Shown here piece after piece: positions 25,858 to 34,163 of a stretch of DNA of 64,000 nt (positions within the stretch are counted from its first letter, which is position 1; each line of letters begins with the position of its first letter). A program made the position numbers and the translations under genes. Source of the stretch: Sphingomonas sp. BK345 (GTDB lineage: Bacteria > Pseudomonadota > Alphaproteobacteria > Sphingomonadales > Sphingomonadaceae); NCBI RefSeq assembly GCF_014193845.1, contig NZ_JACHZX010000005.1, positions 248,001-312,000 of the forward strand, read 5' to 3'. The notes under the pieces are model-generated. The model was not told the DNA's origin and ran no database searches. It saw nothing but the letters and a program-made list of their open reading frames with translations.

Positions 25858-27294
25858 ATGTGCAGCATTCTGGTGCGTCGAACGAAGCGGTCGAGCCGCG
25901 CGGCGCTGTTGTTAACGCTGATCACCCTGGCCGCCTGCCGCGCGCCGGAGGAACGCGCCGCGCGCTATGCCGGCATGTACGAGGCGGCGCTGGCGGGAAA
26001 CGATCCCTGGACCGCCCGGCTGGCGATGCAGCGCGCGGTCGCGATCGATGATTCGAACCCGCAATATTGGGCGGCGCTCGGTCGCGTGCAGCTGACCTTG
26101 GGCGACTATGCCGGTGCCTTCGCCGCGTTCGTCCGCTCCAACGAGCTCGATCGCTCCAACGCCAACGTGATCCAGACGCTCGCCGACCTCGCCGCGCTGA
26201 GCGGGCGGGTGGAGGACGCGCGGCGCTACGCCAATCAGGTGTTGCTGCTGCTGCCGAGCGACCCGGCGCCGCAGGCCACGCTCGGCTTCGTCGCGTTGCA
26301 CGACCGCGATTTCGACTCCGCGCTCAAGCGCGCCGACACGGTGCTCGCCAGCCGCCCCGAGGACTCGAACGCCACCATCCTGAAGGCGCGCGCGCTGGCC
26401 TCGAGCGGCGATCCCGACGCATCGCTGAAGCTGCTGACCGCTTTCACCGCCGCGCATCCCCGCGACGGTGCCGCGCTCGACACGATGGTGACGGTGGCGC
26501 GGCGCTTCAATCGGCTGCCGTCGCTCGCCGCGGCGCGCGAGAAGCTCGTCGCGCTGCGCCCGCACGATGCGGCGGGGCGCGTCGCCTATGCCGAGACGCT
26601 CTACGCGCTGGGTCAGCACGACCGGGCGCGGGCGCTGACCGAGCGGCTGGTCCGCGGCGGCGACTATGGCGACTCACTGGTCGACGTGCTCGCGCTGTGG
26701 CGCCGCTACGAGCCGCGCGATTGGAGCGTGCCGACCGTGCGCACGCTGGCCGCGGCGGCGACGCCGCGCGACCGGCTGCGCTACGCCTATTTCCTGATGC
26801 TGACCGGCGCGGCCGACACCGCCGAGTCGCTGGTGGCGCCGCTGGCGAAGCCGCCGGTGACCGCCGCCAACGCGTCGGTGCTGGCCTTGCTGGCGCAGAT
26901 CCGCGCGACTCGGGGACGTGACAGCGAGGCCGAGTCGCTGCTCAACCAGGTGCTCGCCTTCGATCAGAGCAACGTGGTCGCGCTGCGCGCGCGCGCCGAT
27001 CTGTACCTGCGCACCGGGCGCGGGCGGCAGGCGGTGTTCGACGCGCAGAAGCTGGTGGCGGAGAAGACTCGCGCGCCCGACGATCGGGTGCGACTCGCCC
27101 GCGCCTACCGCCAGGCGGGGCAGCCGCAGCTCGCCGAGAACGCGTTGCGTGGCGGCTTGCAGGACATTCCCGCCGATCCGCTGCTCTATGGTGAGCTGCG
27201 AGATTTTCTGGTCGCGACGGGGCGCAGCGACGAACTCGACGGATTGGGTCAACAATTTGTAGAGCAGCAGCGACTAGCACGGTTGCAGTGGTGA
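25858..27294 (+). CDS. TPR-repeat lipoprotein of the EPS/exosortase locus
   Basis: 478 aa from the ATG at 25858; a TTG at 25849 or GTG at 25873 are alternatives. The N-terminal lipobox LITLAACRA predicts lipidation. The rest is a superhelix of tetratricopeptide repeats (for example NPQYWAALGRVQLTLGDYAGAF, and several A..A..L..G patterns to the end). TPR lipoproteins such as PelB/AlgK/PrsT-type proteins scaffold the EPS secretion complex at the periplasmic side of the outer membrane. It is divergent from the Wza-like gene and followed after 40 bases by the initiating transferase. Confidence 0.85.
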   Translation: MCSILVRRTKRSSRAALLLTLITLAACRAPEERAARYAGMYEAALAGNDPWTARLAMQRAVAIDDSNPQYWAALGRVQLTLGDYAGAFAAFVRSNELDRSNANVIQTLADLAALSGRVEDARRYANQVLLLLPSDPAPQATLGFVALHDRDFDSALKRADTVLASRPEDSNATILKARALASSGDPDASLKLLTAFTAAHPRDGAALDTMVTVARRFNRLPSLAAAREKLVALRPHDAAGRVAYAETLYALGQHDRARALTERLVRGGDYGDSLVDVLALWRRYEPRDWSVPTVRTLAAAATPRDRLRYAYFLMLTGAADTAESLVAPLAKPPVTAANASVLALLAQIRATRGRDSEAESLLNQVLAFDQSNVVALRARADLYLRTGRGRQAVFDAQKLVAEKTRAPDDRVRLARAYRQAGQPQLAENALRGGLQDIPADPLLYGELRDFLVATGRSDELDGLGQQFVEQQRLARLQW

Positions 27295-27334
27295 GATATT
27301 CTCGCGCGGGAAGGGAACGGCGAGGCGTGAGCGA

Positions 27335-28777
27335 GTGGCGACGGTAGTGCGGCCCACCAGGGTAAGGCGGTTCACGTCCAACGTGATTCCGTCGCTGATC
27401 TTCGTCGTCGATCTGCTCTGCCTGCTGTTCAGCATGCCGGCGGCGTTGCTGCTGTATGAATTCTCCGTCGGCTTGGCGGTGGTGCCCGGCGTCCACACGG
27501 CGGCGGCGTTCATCGCCGGGGTGGCGTTCTTCCTGATCCGGCAGTCGCGCGGCGTGTACAGCCAGTCGCTCGCGATGCTGCGCTCGAGCGACGCCGCGGT
27601 GGCGCTCGACTATGTCTTCGCCGCACTGCTGAGCAGCGCGATCGTGTGGCAGTTCGGTCTGGTTGATGAATTCTCGCGCGGGCTGACGCTCTGGTACGTC
27701 GGCTCCTGCGTCGGCTCGCTGCTGGTCAGTCGCTTCGTGCTACGCGCGCTGCTGCACCGGCTCGCGGTCGGCGGGCGCATTCGCCAGCGCGTGGTGCTGT
27801 ACGGCGCCGACACCGAGATCGTCGAGCGGACCTGCCGCATGCTCGATCTCCAGGCGCTGCCGCAGCTGCTGCTGGTCGGCGTGGCGGACGATTACGCGCG
27901 ACGCTCGCGCGACGAGACGGTAGGGGATCTGCCCTTCATCGGCGGCTTCTCCGAGCTGCTGGCGATGGCGCGCGACGGCGAGGTGGACCAGGTGCTGATC
28001 GCGCTGGCTGACCTCACGCGTGACCGGCTCGACCTGATCCTCGACAAGCTCAGCGAGGTCGCGATCGACATCTCCCTGATCCCGCGCGAGGCGATCGCGC
28101 TGGCGCCGGACTATCGGGTGAATTTCGTCGGTGCGATCCCGGTACTGACCTTGTGGCAGCGCCCGATGCGCGACGGCGACACCTTGCTGAAAGACGCCGA
28201 GGACCTCTTCATCGCCGCGGTGGCGCTGGTGTTCCTGTCACCGCTGCTGCTGGTCACCGCGCTGGCGATCAAGGCCACCAGTCGCGGGCCGGTGTTGTTC
28301 AAGCAGCCCCGCTTCGGCTTCAACAACCGCGAGATCATGGTCTACAAGTTCCGCTCGATGTACGTCGACCGGCAGGACGTGTCGGGCGCCGAGCGGACGC
28401 GCAAGGGCGACCCGCGAATCACACCCGTCGGGCGGCTGATCCGCAAGCTCAGCATCGACGAGCTGCCGCAGATCTGGAACGTGCTGCGCGGCGAGATGTC
28501 GATCGTCGGCCCCCGTCCGCACGCCACGCACATGAAGGTGGGCGACCATTATTATTTCGACGCGGTGAAGGGCTATGCCGCGCGCCACCGCGTCAAGCCG
28601 GGGATCACCGGGCTGGCGCAGGTGCGCGGGTTGCGCGGCGAGATCCAGACGATCGAGCGCGCCAAGCGCCGCGTCGAACTGGACCGCTATTATATCGATC
28701 ACTGGTCGCTCACGCTCGATCTCAAGATCATCGTCCAGACCGTCGCCAACATCCTGTTCGACAAGAATGCGTACTGA
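27335..28777 (+). CDS. Undecaprenyl-phosphate sugar phosphotransferase (initiating polyprenyl glycosylphosphotransferase)
   Basis: 480 aa. Four membrane helices in the first ~150 residues, a Rossmann-like CoA-binding fold (VVLYGADTEIVERTC), then a re-entrant helix and the PGT catalytic domain (from about 285). The catalytic block KFRSM and the SIDELPQIWNVLRGEMSIVGPRP and PGITGLAQV motifs of the bactoprenyl sugar transferase family are present. It transfers the first sugar-1-phosphate from UDP/GDP-sugar to undecaprenyl phosphate at the inner membrane, starting each EPS repeat unit. The GTG start lies 40 bases after the TPR gene. Its last 11 bases overlap the WecG/TagA gene. Confidence 0.95.
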   Translation: MATVVRPTRVRRFTSNVIPSLIFVVDLLCLLFSMPAALLLYEFSVGLAVVPGVHTAAAFIAGVAFFLIRQSRGVYSQSLAMLRSSDAAVALDYVFAALLSSAIVWQFGLVDEFSRGLTLWYVGSCVGSLLVSRFVLRALLHRLAVGGRIRQRVVLYGADTEIVERTCRMLDLQALPQLLLVGVADDYARRSRDETVGDLPFIGGFSELLAMARDGEVDQVLIALADLTRDRLDLILDKLSEVAIDISLIPREAIALAPDYRVNFVGAIPVLTLWQRPMRDGDTLLKDAEDLFIAAVALVFLSPLLLVTALAIKATSRGPVLFKQPRFGFNNREIMVYKFRSMYVDRQDVSGAERTRKGDPRITPVGRLIRKLSIDELPQIWNVLRGEMSIVGPRPHATHMKVGDHYYFDAVKGYAARHRVKPGITGLAQVRGLRGEIQTIERAKRRVELDRYYIDHWSLTLDLKIIVQTVANILFDKNAY

Positions 28778-29552
28778 GCCCGACGCGGCGCGCGGCTTTC
28801 TCGGGCTGCGCTTCGACCCGCTCGACACCGACGCGGCGGTCGCCTGGCTGCGGGAGGCGAGCGCGGCGGCTTCGTTCGCTTATGTGGTGACGCCCAACGT
28901 CGACCATATCGTCCGGCTCGACGCCGCGGGGCGCGACGAACCCACCGGGCTGGCGCTGTGGCATGCATATGAGGGCGCGGCGCTCACCCTGTGCGACAGC
29001 CGCGTGCTCGCCCGACTGGCGCGCTGGTGCGGCGTGACGCTGCCGGTCGCGCCGGGGAGCGATCTGACGGTACGGCTGTTCGACGAGGTGGCACAGCCCG
29101 GCGATCGGGTCGCGATCATCGGCGGTGATCCGACGCTGCTCGAGGCGCTGCGGCAGAAGTATCCGGGCCTCGACATCGTCCAGCACGTGCCGCCGATGGG
29201 GCTGTTGCGCGACCCGGCGGCGCTGGCGGCAGCGGCGGCGTTCGGGCGCGACTCGCGCGCGCGCTTCCTCCTGCTCGCAGTCGGTTCGCCGCAGCAGGAG
29301 ATCGTCGCCGCGCGGATCGCGGCACTGCCCGGTGCGCACGGCGTGGCGCTGTGCGTCGGCGCGTCGCTCGACTTCATCGTCGGGCGTCAACGCCGCGCCC
29401 CGCGGCTGGTGCAGCGACTCGGACTCGAATGGGCGCACCGGCTCGCCTCGCAGCCGCGGCGGCTGTGGCGGCGCTATCTGGTCGAGGGGCCGCGCATCTT
29501 CCGCCTGGCGCGATCGTGGCGCGCCGGGCGCGGCTCGTTCGCCCCGGACTGA
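28767..29552 (+). CDS. WecG/TagA/CpsF family glycosyltransferase (GT26)
   Basis: 261 aa from the ATG at 28767, overlapping the preceding gene by 11 bases. GT26 blocks are visible: TPNVDHIVRLD near the start, LCDSRVLARLARW, and GSPQQEIVAARIAALPGAHGVALCVGASLDFIVG. These enzymes add the second sugar (typically ManNAc(A) or glucose) to the polyprenyl-linked first sugar at the cytoplasmic face of the inner membrane. A longer start at 28575 in the same frame is rejected since it lies inside the transferase gene with no homology. Confidence 0.92.
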   Translation: MRTEPDAARGFLGLRFDPLDTDAAVAWLREASAAASFAYVVTPNVDHIVRLDAAGRDEPTGLALWHAYEGAALTLCDSRVLARLARWCGVTLPVAPGSDLTVRLFDEVAQPGDRVAIIGGDPTLLEALRQKYPGLDIVQHVPPMGLLRDPAALAAAAAFGRDSRARFLLLAVGSPQQEIVAARIAALPGAHGVALCVGASLDFIVGRQRRAPRLVQRLGLEWAHRLASQPRRLWRRYLVEGPRIFRLARSWRAGRGSFAPD

Positions 29553-29556
29553 GCGC

Positions 29557-30108
29557 GTGGACGATCGCTGGCATCCGGGCATCGGCGACCCGACCGCAAT
29601 CGGCTGGATCACCGTCCTGACCTATTTCATCGCCGCGCTGCTGTGCGCCGCGGCGCAGCGGCGCGAACCGGCCGGGCCGCGGCCGCGGCGCTACTGGCTG
29701 GCGGTGACCGTGCTGCTCGTCTTGCTCGGGATCAACAAACAGCTCGATCTGCAATCGCTCTTCACGCAAGTTCTGCGTGACCGGGCCAAAGCGCATGGCT
29801 GGTACGAGCAGCGACGCGAGTTCCAGGCGCTGTTCATCTTCGTCATCGCGGCGATCGGCGCGGCGTTTTTTGCTGCACTGCCATATGTCATGCGGCACCA
29901 GCCGCGTGCCCGAAACATCACGCTGGCGGGTCTCGTCTTTCTCTATTGCTTCATCCTGGTGCGCGCTTCGTCGTTCCACCACGTCGACTGGGCGCTCAGC
30001 CGCACCTTCTTCTGCATCCGTCTCAATTGGGTACTTGAATTGGGCGGGATTGTCATCGCCGCGGCGGGGGCGCTACTCGTCCTTCGGCGACCGCAAGCCG
30101 GCCGTTAA
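29557..30108 (+). CDS. Integral membrane protein of unknown function in the EPS locus
   Basis: 183 aa from the GTG at 29557, 4 bases after the upstream stop. Five hydrophobic segments (about 16-32, 46-63, 88-106, 118-134 and 155-176) with a His/Trp-rich N-terminus (DDRWHPGIGDPT). The loop KAHGWYEQRREFQ carries several charged and aromatic residues before the third segment. I know no named family. Tight linkage to the phosphoglycosyl- and glycosyltransferases suggests a role in the EPS assembly membrane complex. Frames upstream to 29125 are shadows of the GT26 gene. Confidence 0.7.
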   Translation: MDDRWHPGIGDPTAIGWITVLTYFIAALLCAAAQRREPAGPRPRRYWLAVTVLLVLLGINKQLDLQSLFTQVLRDRAKAHGWYEQRREFQALFIFVIAAIGAAFFAALPYVMRHQPRARNITLAGLVFLYCFILVRASSFHHVDWALSRTFFCIRLNWVLELGGIVIAAAGALLVLRRPQAGR

Positions 30109-30465
30109 CTATAAACATCAAGTCGAGTGCTCGCCCCTGTTGCGGCGGATGCATTCCACCGAAGCGGATCGGTCACGATCCGGCCATATCAAGAAGTGAT
30201 CTGCTCGTCCCGATCCAGGAAACGCCGAGCATTGCGGTGCGCCACGTCCTGCGCTCTTAAGTGTGCAGGACGACATGAGGCGGCTCTTCCCATGCTGCCA
30301 ATTTGTTACACTGAGGACGTGTCCCGAAACAGTCCGCAGTGCCTCAAATCGGCGATGGTTTAGTTTCCGTAAATCAGTATCAGCCCGGTCATCGGGTGGT
30401 GAACCAGCCTCGTCATTCAACCGTCCGGGTCGTGGTGTTTTCAGGGATCTAAGGGAGTTATCCGC
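30109..30465. other. Leader region with two hairpins before the PEP-CTERM gene
   Basis: 357 bases without a convincing gene. Two perfect inverted repeats stand out. CGGATCG-GTCA-CGATCCG (30165-30182) could be a terminator for the gene upstream or an operator. CGTCCTGC ... GCAGGACG (30245-30252 and 30265-30272) encloses 12 bases. The rest is more AT-rich than its surroundings, as expected of a promoter. The frames 30118-30420 (minus) and 30127-30363 (plus) show no recognisable homology and are not called. Confidence 0.5.
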
Positions 30466-30975
30466 ATGAAGAAGTTTGTTGCATCCGCACTCGTCGCCGC
30501 CGCGTTCAGCGCCGCGACTCCCGCCATGGCGACCGAGCTGGCGCTCGAGCAGTCCGCCGACGGCACCTATTCGGCCACCACCGGCTTCGTCTCGAAGACC
30601 CCGGGCGGCTTCACCGACACCTATACGTTCAACGTGCCGTCGGTCGGCAAGGTGGGCGCGAGCGTGATCTCGCTGTCGATCACCGGCGCGATCCAGCTGC
30701 TCTCGGGCACGCTCAACGGCACCGCGCTGATCATGCAGCAGCTCGGCACCGACTCCTACGTGCTCCGCTCGGCCGACGGCGGCCAGCTGACGATCGACAA
30801 CCCGCAGAAGCTGATCATCAACGGCACCTCGCAGGGTGGCGGCAGCTACACCGCCAACGTGACCTTCGCCGCGGTGCCGGAGCCCGCGACCTGGGCGCTG
30901 ATGATCCTCGGCTTCGGCGTGGTCGGTTACTCGATGCGCCGTCGTCCGGCGGTGCGCTTCTCGCAGGCGATCTGA
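30466..30975 (+). CDS. PEP-CTERM protein, FxDxF-like family (probable exosortase substrate)
   Basis: 169 aa. A Sec signal peptide (about 1-22, AMA-T) is followed by a beta-rich domain with FTDTYTF (about 49-55), the FxDxF-type motif of a sphingomonad PEP-CTERM family. The C-terminus is a textbook sorting signal: VPEP (137-140), a hydrophobic stretch WALMILGFGVVGY and then RRR (158-160). It should be exported, cut near PEP by the exosortase and released or attached at the cell surface with the EPS. A good ribosome site (AAGGGAG) precedes the ATG and a strong terminator follows at 31026, so it forms its own transcription unit and may be highly expressed. Confidence 0.92.
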   Translation: MKKFVASALVAAAFSAATPAMATELALEQSADGTYSATTGFVSKTPGGFTDTYTFNVPSVGKVGASVISLSITGAIQLLSGTLNGTALIMQQLGTDSYVLRSADGGQLTIDNPQKLIINGTSQGGGSYTANVTFAAVPEPATWALMILGFGVVGYSMRRRPAVRFSQAI

Positions 30976-31025
30976 TCCGACGCGGGGCGCTTAGTCCCGC
31001 CGATCCGATGATGCGATCAAGCAAG

Positions 31026-31057
31026 CGGCGGTCGCCCCAGCGGGCGGCCGCCGTTTT
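31026..31057 (+). terminator. Rho-independent terminator after the PEP-CTERM gene
   Basis: CGGCGGTCGCC (31026-31036) pairs with GGCGGCCGCCG (31043-31053) with a single T-G wobble, then TTTT. It lies 50 bases after the stop. Confidence 0.85.
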
Positions 31058-31065
31058 CGCGTTGC

Positions 31066-31124
31066 CTCATCCTTGGCTTCGGCGCAGGGCAGGGGCTCGC
31101 CGCGGGGAGAGGGTGAAGGATGAG
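31066..31124. repeat. Inverted repeat that contains the start codon of the GT14 gene
   Basis: CTCATCCTT (31066-31074) and AAGGATGAG (31116-31124) are perfect arms, and the right arm includes the ATG at 31120-31122. The inner sequence has GC-rich runs such as GGGGAGAGGG, which also supplies the ribosome-binding site. Its look is that of a dispersed intergenic repeat. Pairing of the arms in the mRNA would hide the start codon. Confidence 0.6.
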
Positions 31125-32058
31125 TCCGCAGATCGGTTTCGTGATCCTGTCGCATCGCGAACCGCGCCAGCTGCTGCGGTTGGTGCGCACGCTCAATCGG
31201 CTTTATGGCGACCCGCCGATCGCATGCCATCACGACATGGCGCAGTGCCCGATCGATACCGCGCCTTTTCCCGACAACGTCCGCTTCGTCTCACCGAGCA
31301 TCCGCACCGGTTGGGCGAAATGGTCGGTGGTGCGCGCCTTTCTCGCCGCGCTCGAGCTGCTGTACCGCGACGCTGACCCCGACTGGTTCGTGCTGCTCAG
31401 CGGCGCCGATTACCCGATCAAGCGCGCCGAGACGGTCCGTGCCGAGCTGGCCGCGACGGCGGCCGACGCGCTGATCGACTATCGCCAGGTCGGCGACACA
31501 TCGCGGAGCGCGCTAGAGCGGTTCGGGCCGCGCAACCCGGAGCTCGACCAATTCGAGTCGGACGGCAACCGCCGGCTCAAGTGGAGCCACTATCAGGGCG
31601 CCGAGCTGTGGTTCCCGATGCTGCGCTTCAACGACGGCGGCCGGCGCGTCCGGCCGGGGCGGTTCACCTGGCATCTACCGTTCGCCTCGCCTTTCGCGCC
31701 GTTCTCGCGCGATTTCCCATGCTTCTACGGCGACCACTGGATCACCGCCGACCGCCGCGCGGCGCGGCTGCTGCTGACGCCGAGCCGGCGCCACCTCCGC
31801 CTTCAGCGCCACCTCCATCGCCGCGCCATCCCGGAGGAATGCTATTACCAGACGGTGCTGTGCAACGAGCCCGGGCTGACGCTCGACCGTGACAATCGCC
31901 GCTACGCGCAGTGGAACGGCGGCGGGGCGCATCCGCAGCAGCTCGGCGTCGCGAACCTGCCCGCGATCATGGCGTCGAACGCTCATTTCGCCCGCAAGTT
32001 CGACTATGACGATCCCGTGCTTGACCGGATCGATGCGCTGCTGTTCGACGGCGACTGA
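31120..32058 (+). CDS. GT14-type beta-1,6-N-acetylglucosaminyltransferase-like protein
   Basis: 312 aa. The N-terminal strand (IGFVILSHREPRQLLRLVRTL), DPDWFVLLSGADYPI, the segment FYGDHWITADRRAA and the C-terminal CYYQTVLCNEPGL and YAQWNGGGAHPQQL blocks match the core-2/I-branching (GT14) family as seen in bacteria. There is no signal peptide or membrane helix, so it acts in the cytoplasm, probably adding a branch sugar to the EPS repeat unit. The start is fixed by the family N-terminus. The ATG and ribosome site lie inside the inverted repeat at 31066-31124. Confidence 0.85.
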   Translation: MSPQIGFVILSHREPRQLLRLVRTLNRLYGDPPIACHHDMAQCPIDTAPFPDNVRFVSPSIRTGWAKWSVVRAFLAALELLYRDADPDWFVLLSGADYPIKRAETVRAELAATAADALIDYRQVGDTSRSALERFGPRNPELDQFESDGNRRLKWSHYQGAELWFPMLRFNDGGRRVRPGRFTWHLPFASPFAPFSRDFPCFYGDHWITADRRAARLLLTPSRRHLRLQRHLHRRAIPEECYYQTVLCNEPGLTLDRDNRRYAQWNGGGAHPQQLGVANLPAIMASNAHFARKFDYDDPVLDRIDALLFDGD

Positions 32059-32106
32059 CCGCGCCGCCGGGGCACGACGGAACATGTGAGAGGCAGCGAT
32101 GCGGTG

Positions 32107-32865
32107 ATGATCGGGCGTTGGCTGGGCCGTGACCGCGAGCGGCGCTACTGCCTGCCCGAGGGCGTGCGTGCCTATGCCGTCGGCGACGTCCACGGCCGCG
32201 CCGACCTGCTCGCGCCGATGCTCGACTGGATCCGCGCGGACAGCGACTCGCGCGGTGGCTATCCCGAGGTCCACGTCGTCTTCCTCGGCGACCTGATCGA
32301 CCGCGGCCCGGCCTCCGCCTCGGTGGTGAGCATGCTCGCGAGCGGGCGTGCCGCTTTCGGTCAGCGCCACTTCATCCGCGGCAACCACGAGCAGGTGCTG
32401 CTCGACATTCTCGACGGCGCATGGGAACGGCTCGACGACTGGCTCGCGGTCGGCGGGGTGGAAACGCTGGTGAGCTACGGCGTCGACCCGGCACTGCACC
32501 TGCGTGACCCCGAGGCGTTCCGCCGCGCGATGCGCGACTCGATCCCGTCGCTGCACGTCGGTTTCCTGCGGCGGATGGTGCCGATGGTGCGGCTCGGCGA
32601 CTATGTCTTCGTCCATGCCGGCATCCGCCCGCGCGTGCCGCTCGAGGAGCAGAGCGAGCGCGATCTGCGTTGGATCCGGCGCGATTTCCTCGACAGCCGC
32701 GTGGATCACGGCGTGATGGTGGTGCACGGCCACACCGTCAGCGACAAGGTGGACGTCCGCCGCAACCGCATCGGCGTGGACACGGGAGCCTATGCCTCGG
32801 ACCGACTGTCGGTGCTGGGGCTGGAGGCGGACCGCCGCTGGGTGCTCACCAGCCGGCTCGGGTGA
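32107..32865 (+). CDS. Metallophosphoesterase (Ser/Thr phosphatase / ApaH-like)
   Basis: 252 aa from the ATG at 32107; GTG at 32086 would add 7 residues. The phosphoesterase motifs are intact in order: GDVHGR (AVGDVHGRADLL), GDLIDRGP, GNHEQ and, towards the end, VVHGHTV. These bind two metal ions. Members dephosphorylate proteins, diadenosine polyphosphates or small phosphate esters. Related phosphatases are common in sphingomonad EPS loci, where they could act on the BY-kinase or on sugar phosphates, but this is inference. It follows the GT14 gene by 48 bases. Confidence 0.85.
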   Translation: MIGRWLGRDRERRYCLPEGVRAYAVGDVHGRADLLAPMLDWIRADSDSRGGYPEVHVVFLGDLIDRGPASASVVSMLASGRAAFGQRHFIRGNHEQVLLDILDGAWERLDDWLAVGGVETLVSYGVDPALHLRDPEAFRRAMRDSIPSLHVGFLRRMVPMVRLGDYVFVHAGIRPRVPLEEQSERDLRWIRRDFLDSRVDHGVMVVHGHTVSDKVDVRRNRIGVDTGAYASDRLSVLGLEADRRWVLTSRLG

Positions 32866-32903
32866 GGGGAGGCGGCCGCTCGATAGCGATCCCCTTCAGC
32901 GCC

Positions 32904-33431
32904 TCAGAAGGGTCGTTCACCCAGGTAATTGCCCGCGTTCTTGTAGCGACACACCAGCACGTCTTCCTCGCCGCCGCGCGCCACCGCGCAGCCGACCTCG
33001 TCGGTGTCGCGCCACATCAGCTGGGTGTAGTGGCCGACATCGTCGACGCGGCCGGTCACGCTGTTGTACGGGAACACGCCGGGGCGGAAGTAGCGCTTCT
33101 CGCGGATCCAGCCGTTGACCATCGCCTCGGGCGTGAAATAGCCGCGTGTGCCGGCCCAGAGGTTCTCGCCCTCGGGATCATAATGGCGCTCGGGCGCGTG
33201 CTCGAAGCGGCCGGTGCTGGCGAGATACTCGGCCCAGCGCTGCGCCGACTGGACCAGCTCGCGGTTCCACCGCAGCGGGGCGAGGCCGACCGAGGCACGC
33301 TCGTGATTGTGCGCCGCGAGCACGCGGGCGTCGAACGTTTGCGAGAAGCTCGCCGCGCCGCTCAGCAGCGGGGCGGCCAGCAGGGTGGCGACGGCGGCGA
33401 TGAGCCGGCGGGGCGCGTGGGCGCGCGGCAT
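32904..33431 (-). CDS. Secreted CAP-domain (SCP/PR-1-like) protein
   Basis: 175 aa from the ATG at 33431. The signal peptide (RRLIAAVATLLAAPLLSGAA-S) covers about 1-29. The CAP domain follows with AHNHERASVGLAPLRWN, HYTQLMWRDTDEVGCA and VCRYKNAGNY, which match the CAP1/CAP2 signatures. The conserved His/Glu pairs of the cavity are present. CAP proteins are secreted and bind lipids or act as peptidases in some cases; the bacterial function is unknown. A longer start at 33503 is rejected: it lacks a signal sequence. It is downstream of the L,D-transpeptidase gene on the same strand. Confidence 0.9.
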   Translation of the reverse strand: MPRAHAPRRLIAAVATLLAAPLLSGAASFSQTFDARVLAAHNHERASVGLAPLRWNRELVQSAQRWAEYLASTGRFEHAPERHYDPEGENLWAGTRGYFTPEAMVNGWIREKRYFRPGVFPYNSVTGRVDDVGHYTQLMWRDTDEVGCAVARGGEEDVLVCRYKNAGNYLGERPF

Positions 33432-33530
33432 GTCCGGAACCCTTCCTGATGCTCGATCCAGGAGGGCGATGTACCGGCCGGCCACTTGCCAACCGGTCGC
33501 CAAACACGGTTAGCGGCGGGTAAGCTATGT

Positions 33531-34163
33531 TTACGCGGTGATCGTGACCAGGTCGCCGCGCGCGCTGGCGGTGAACACGCGGCGCGCGAAATCCTCGGGG
33601 ATGCCGACGCAGCCGTGCGTGGCATAGCCGCGCCGCACCGCGCTGGCGTGGATCGCGACCCCGTCATTCGTGAGCCGCAGCATGTAGGGCATCTCGGCGT
33701 CGTAGAGCGTCGACTGGTGCAGTCGCGCGCGCGCGAGGATCGGGAAGGTGCCCGTCGGCGTCGGTTTGTGATCGGTGCCGTAGAGGATCACCGCGGTGCC
33801 GATCTCGTGCCCGCCGCGGAACACCGACATGAGCTGGCGCGACAGATCGACGCGGATGCGCGTGTCGCCTCCGGCGGGAACGCCGCTCTCGTTCCAGACA
33901 TAGTCGCCGAAATGCATCGGGCGGTCGACGCGGAGCAGGCTGTGCACGAGCAGCGGCGTGCCGTCGGGTGCGGGAAGCGACGGCTCGCGCCCGGCCGGGT
34001 AGCTCACCCGCGTACCATAGCTGCCGATCGTGGTCGCTGGCACGGCCGGGCGCGCGCTGGGCGAAGACGAGGGTGACGTCGCCGGCCGGCTCCACCACGC
34101 CATGCCGAGCGCGCCGACGCCGGCCGCGGCGAGCGCGACCGCCACGCCGGCGAGCCGGCTCAT
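33531..34163 (-). CDS. L,D-transpeptidase (YkuD family)
   Basis: 210 aa with an N-terminal signal anchor (about 1-24). The catalytic YkuD block near the C-terminus reads IHASAVRRGYATHGCVG, with the HxxxxxxxxHGC pattern and the nucleophile Cys. Upstream strands LSRQLMSVFRGGHEIGTAVI and TPTGTF also fit. The enzyme forms 3-3 peptidoglycan cross-links or attaches proteins to peptidoglycan in the periplasm. Its ATG overlaps the stop of the PEP-CTERM gene as ATGA, so the two are coupled. A role in anchoring the PEP-CTERM product to the wall is possible but unproven. Confidence 0.92.
   Translation of the reverse strand: MSRLAGVAVALAAAGVGALGMAWWSRPATSPSSSPSARPAVPATTIGSYGTRVSYPAGREPSLPAPDGTPLLVHSLLRVDRPMHFGDYVWNESGVPAGGDTRIRVDLSRQLMSVFRGGHEIGTAVILYGTDHKPTPTGTFPILARARLHQSTLYDAEMPYMLRLTNDGVAIHASAVRRGYATHGCVGIPEDFARRVFTASARGDLVTITA

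Noticed and set aside
30118..30420. 100-codon minus-strand frame and 78-codon plus-strand frame before the PEP-CTERM gene
   Set aside because: Irregular composition, no ribosome site, no homology, and they cross the hairpins. More likely untranslated leader.
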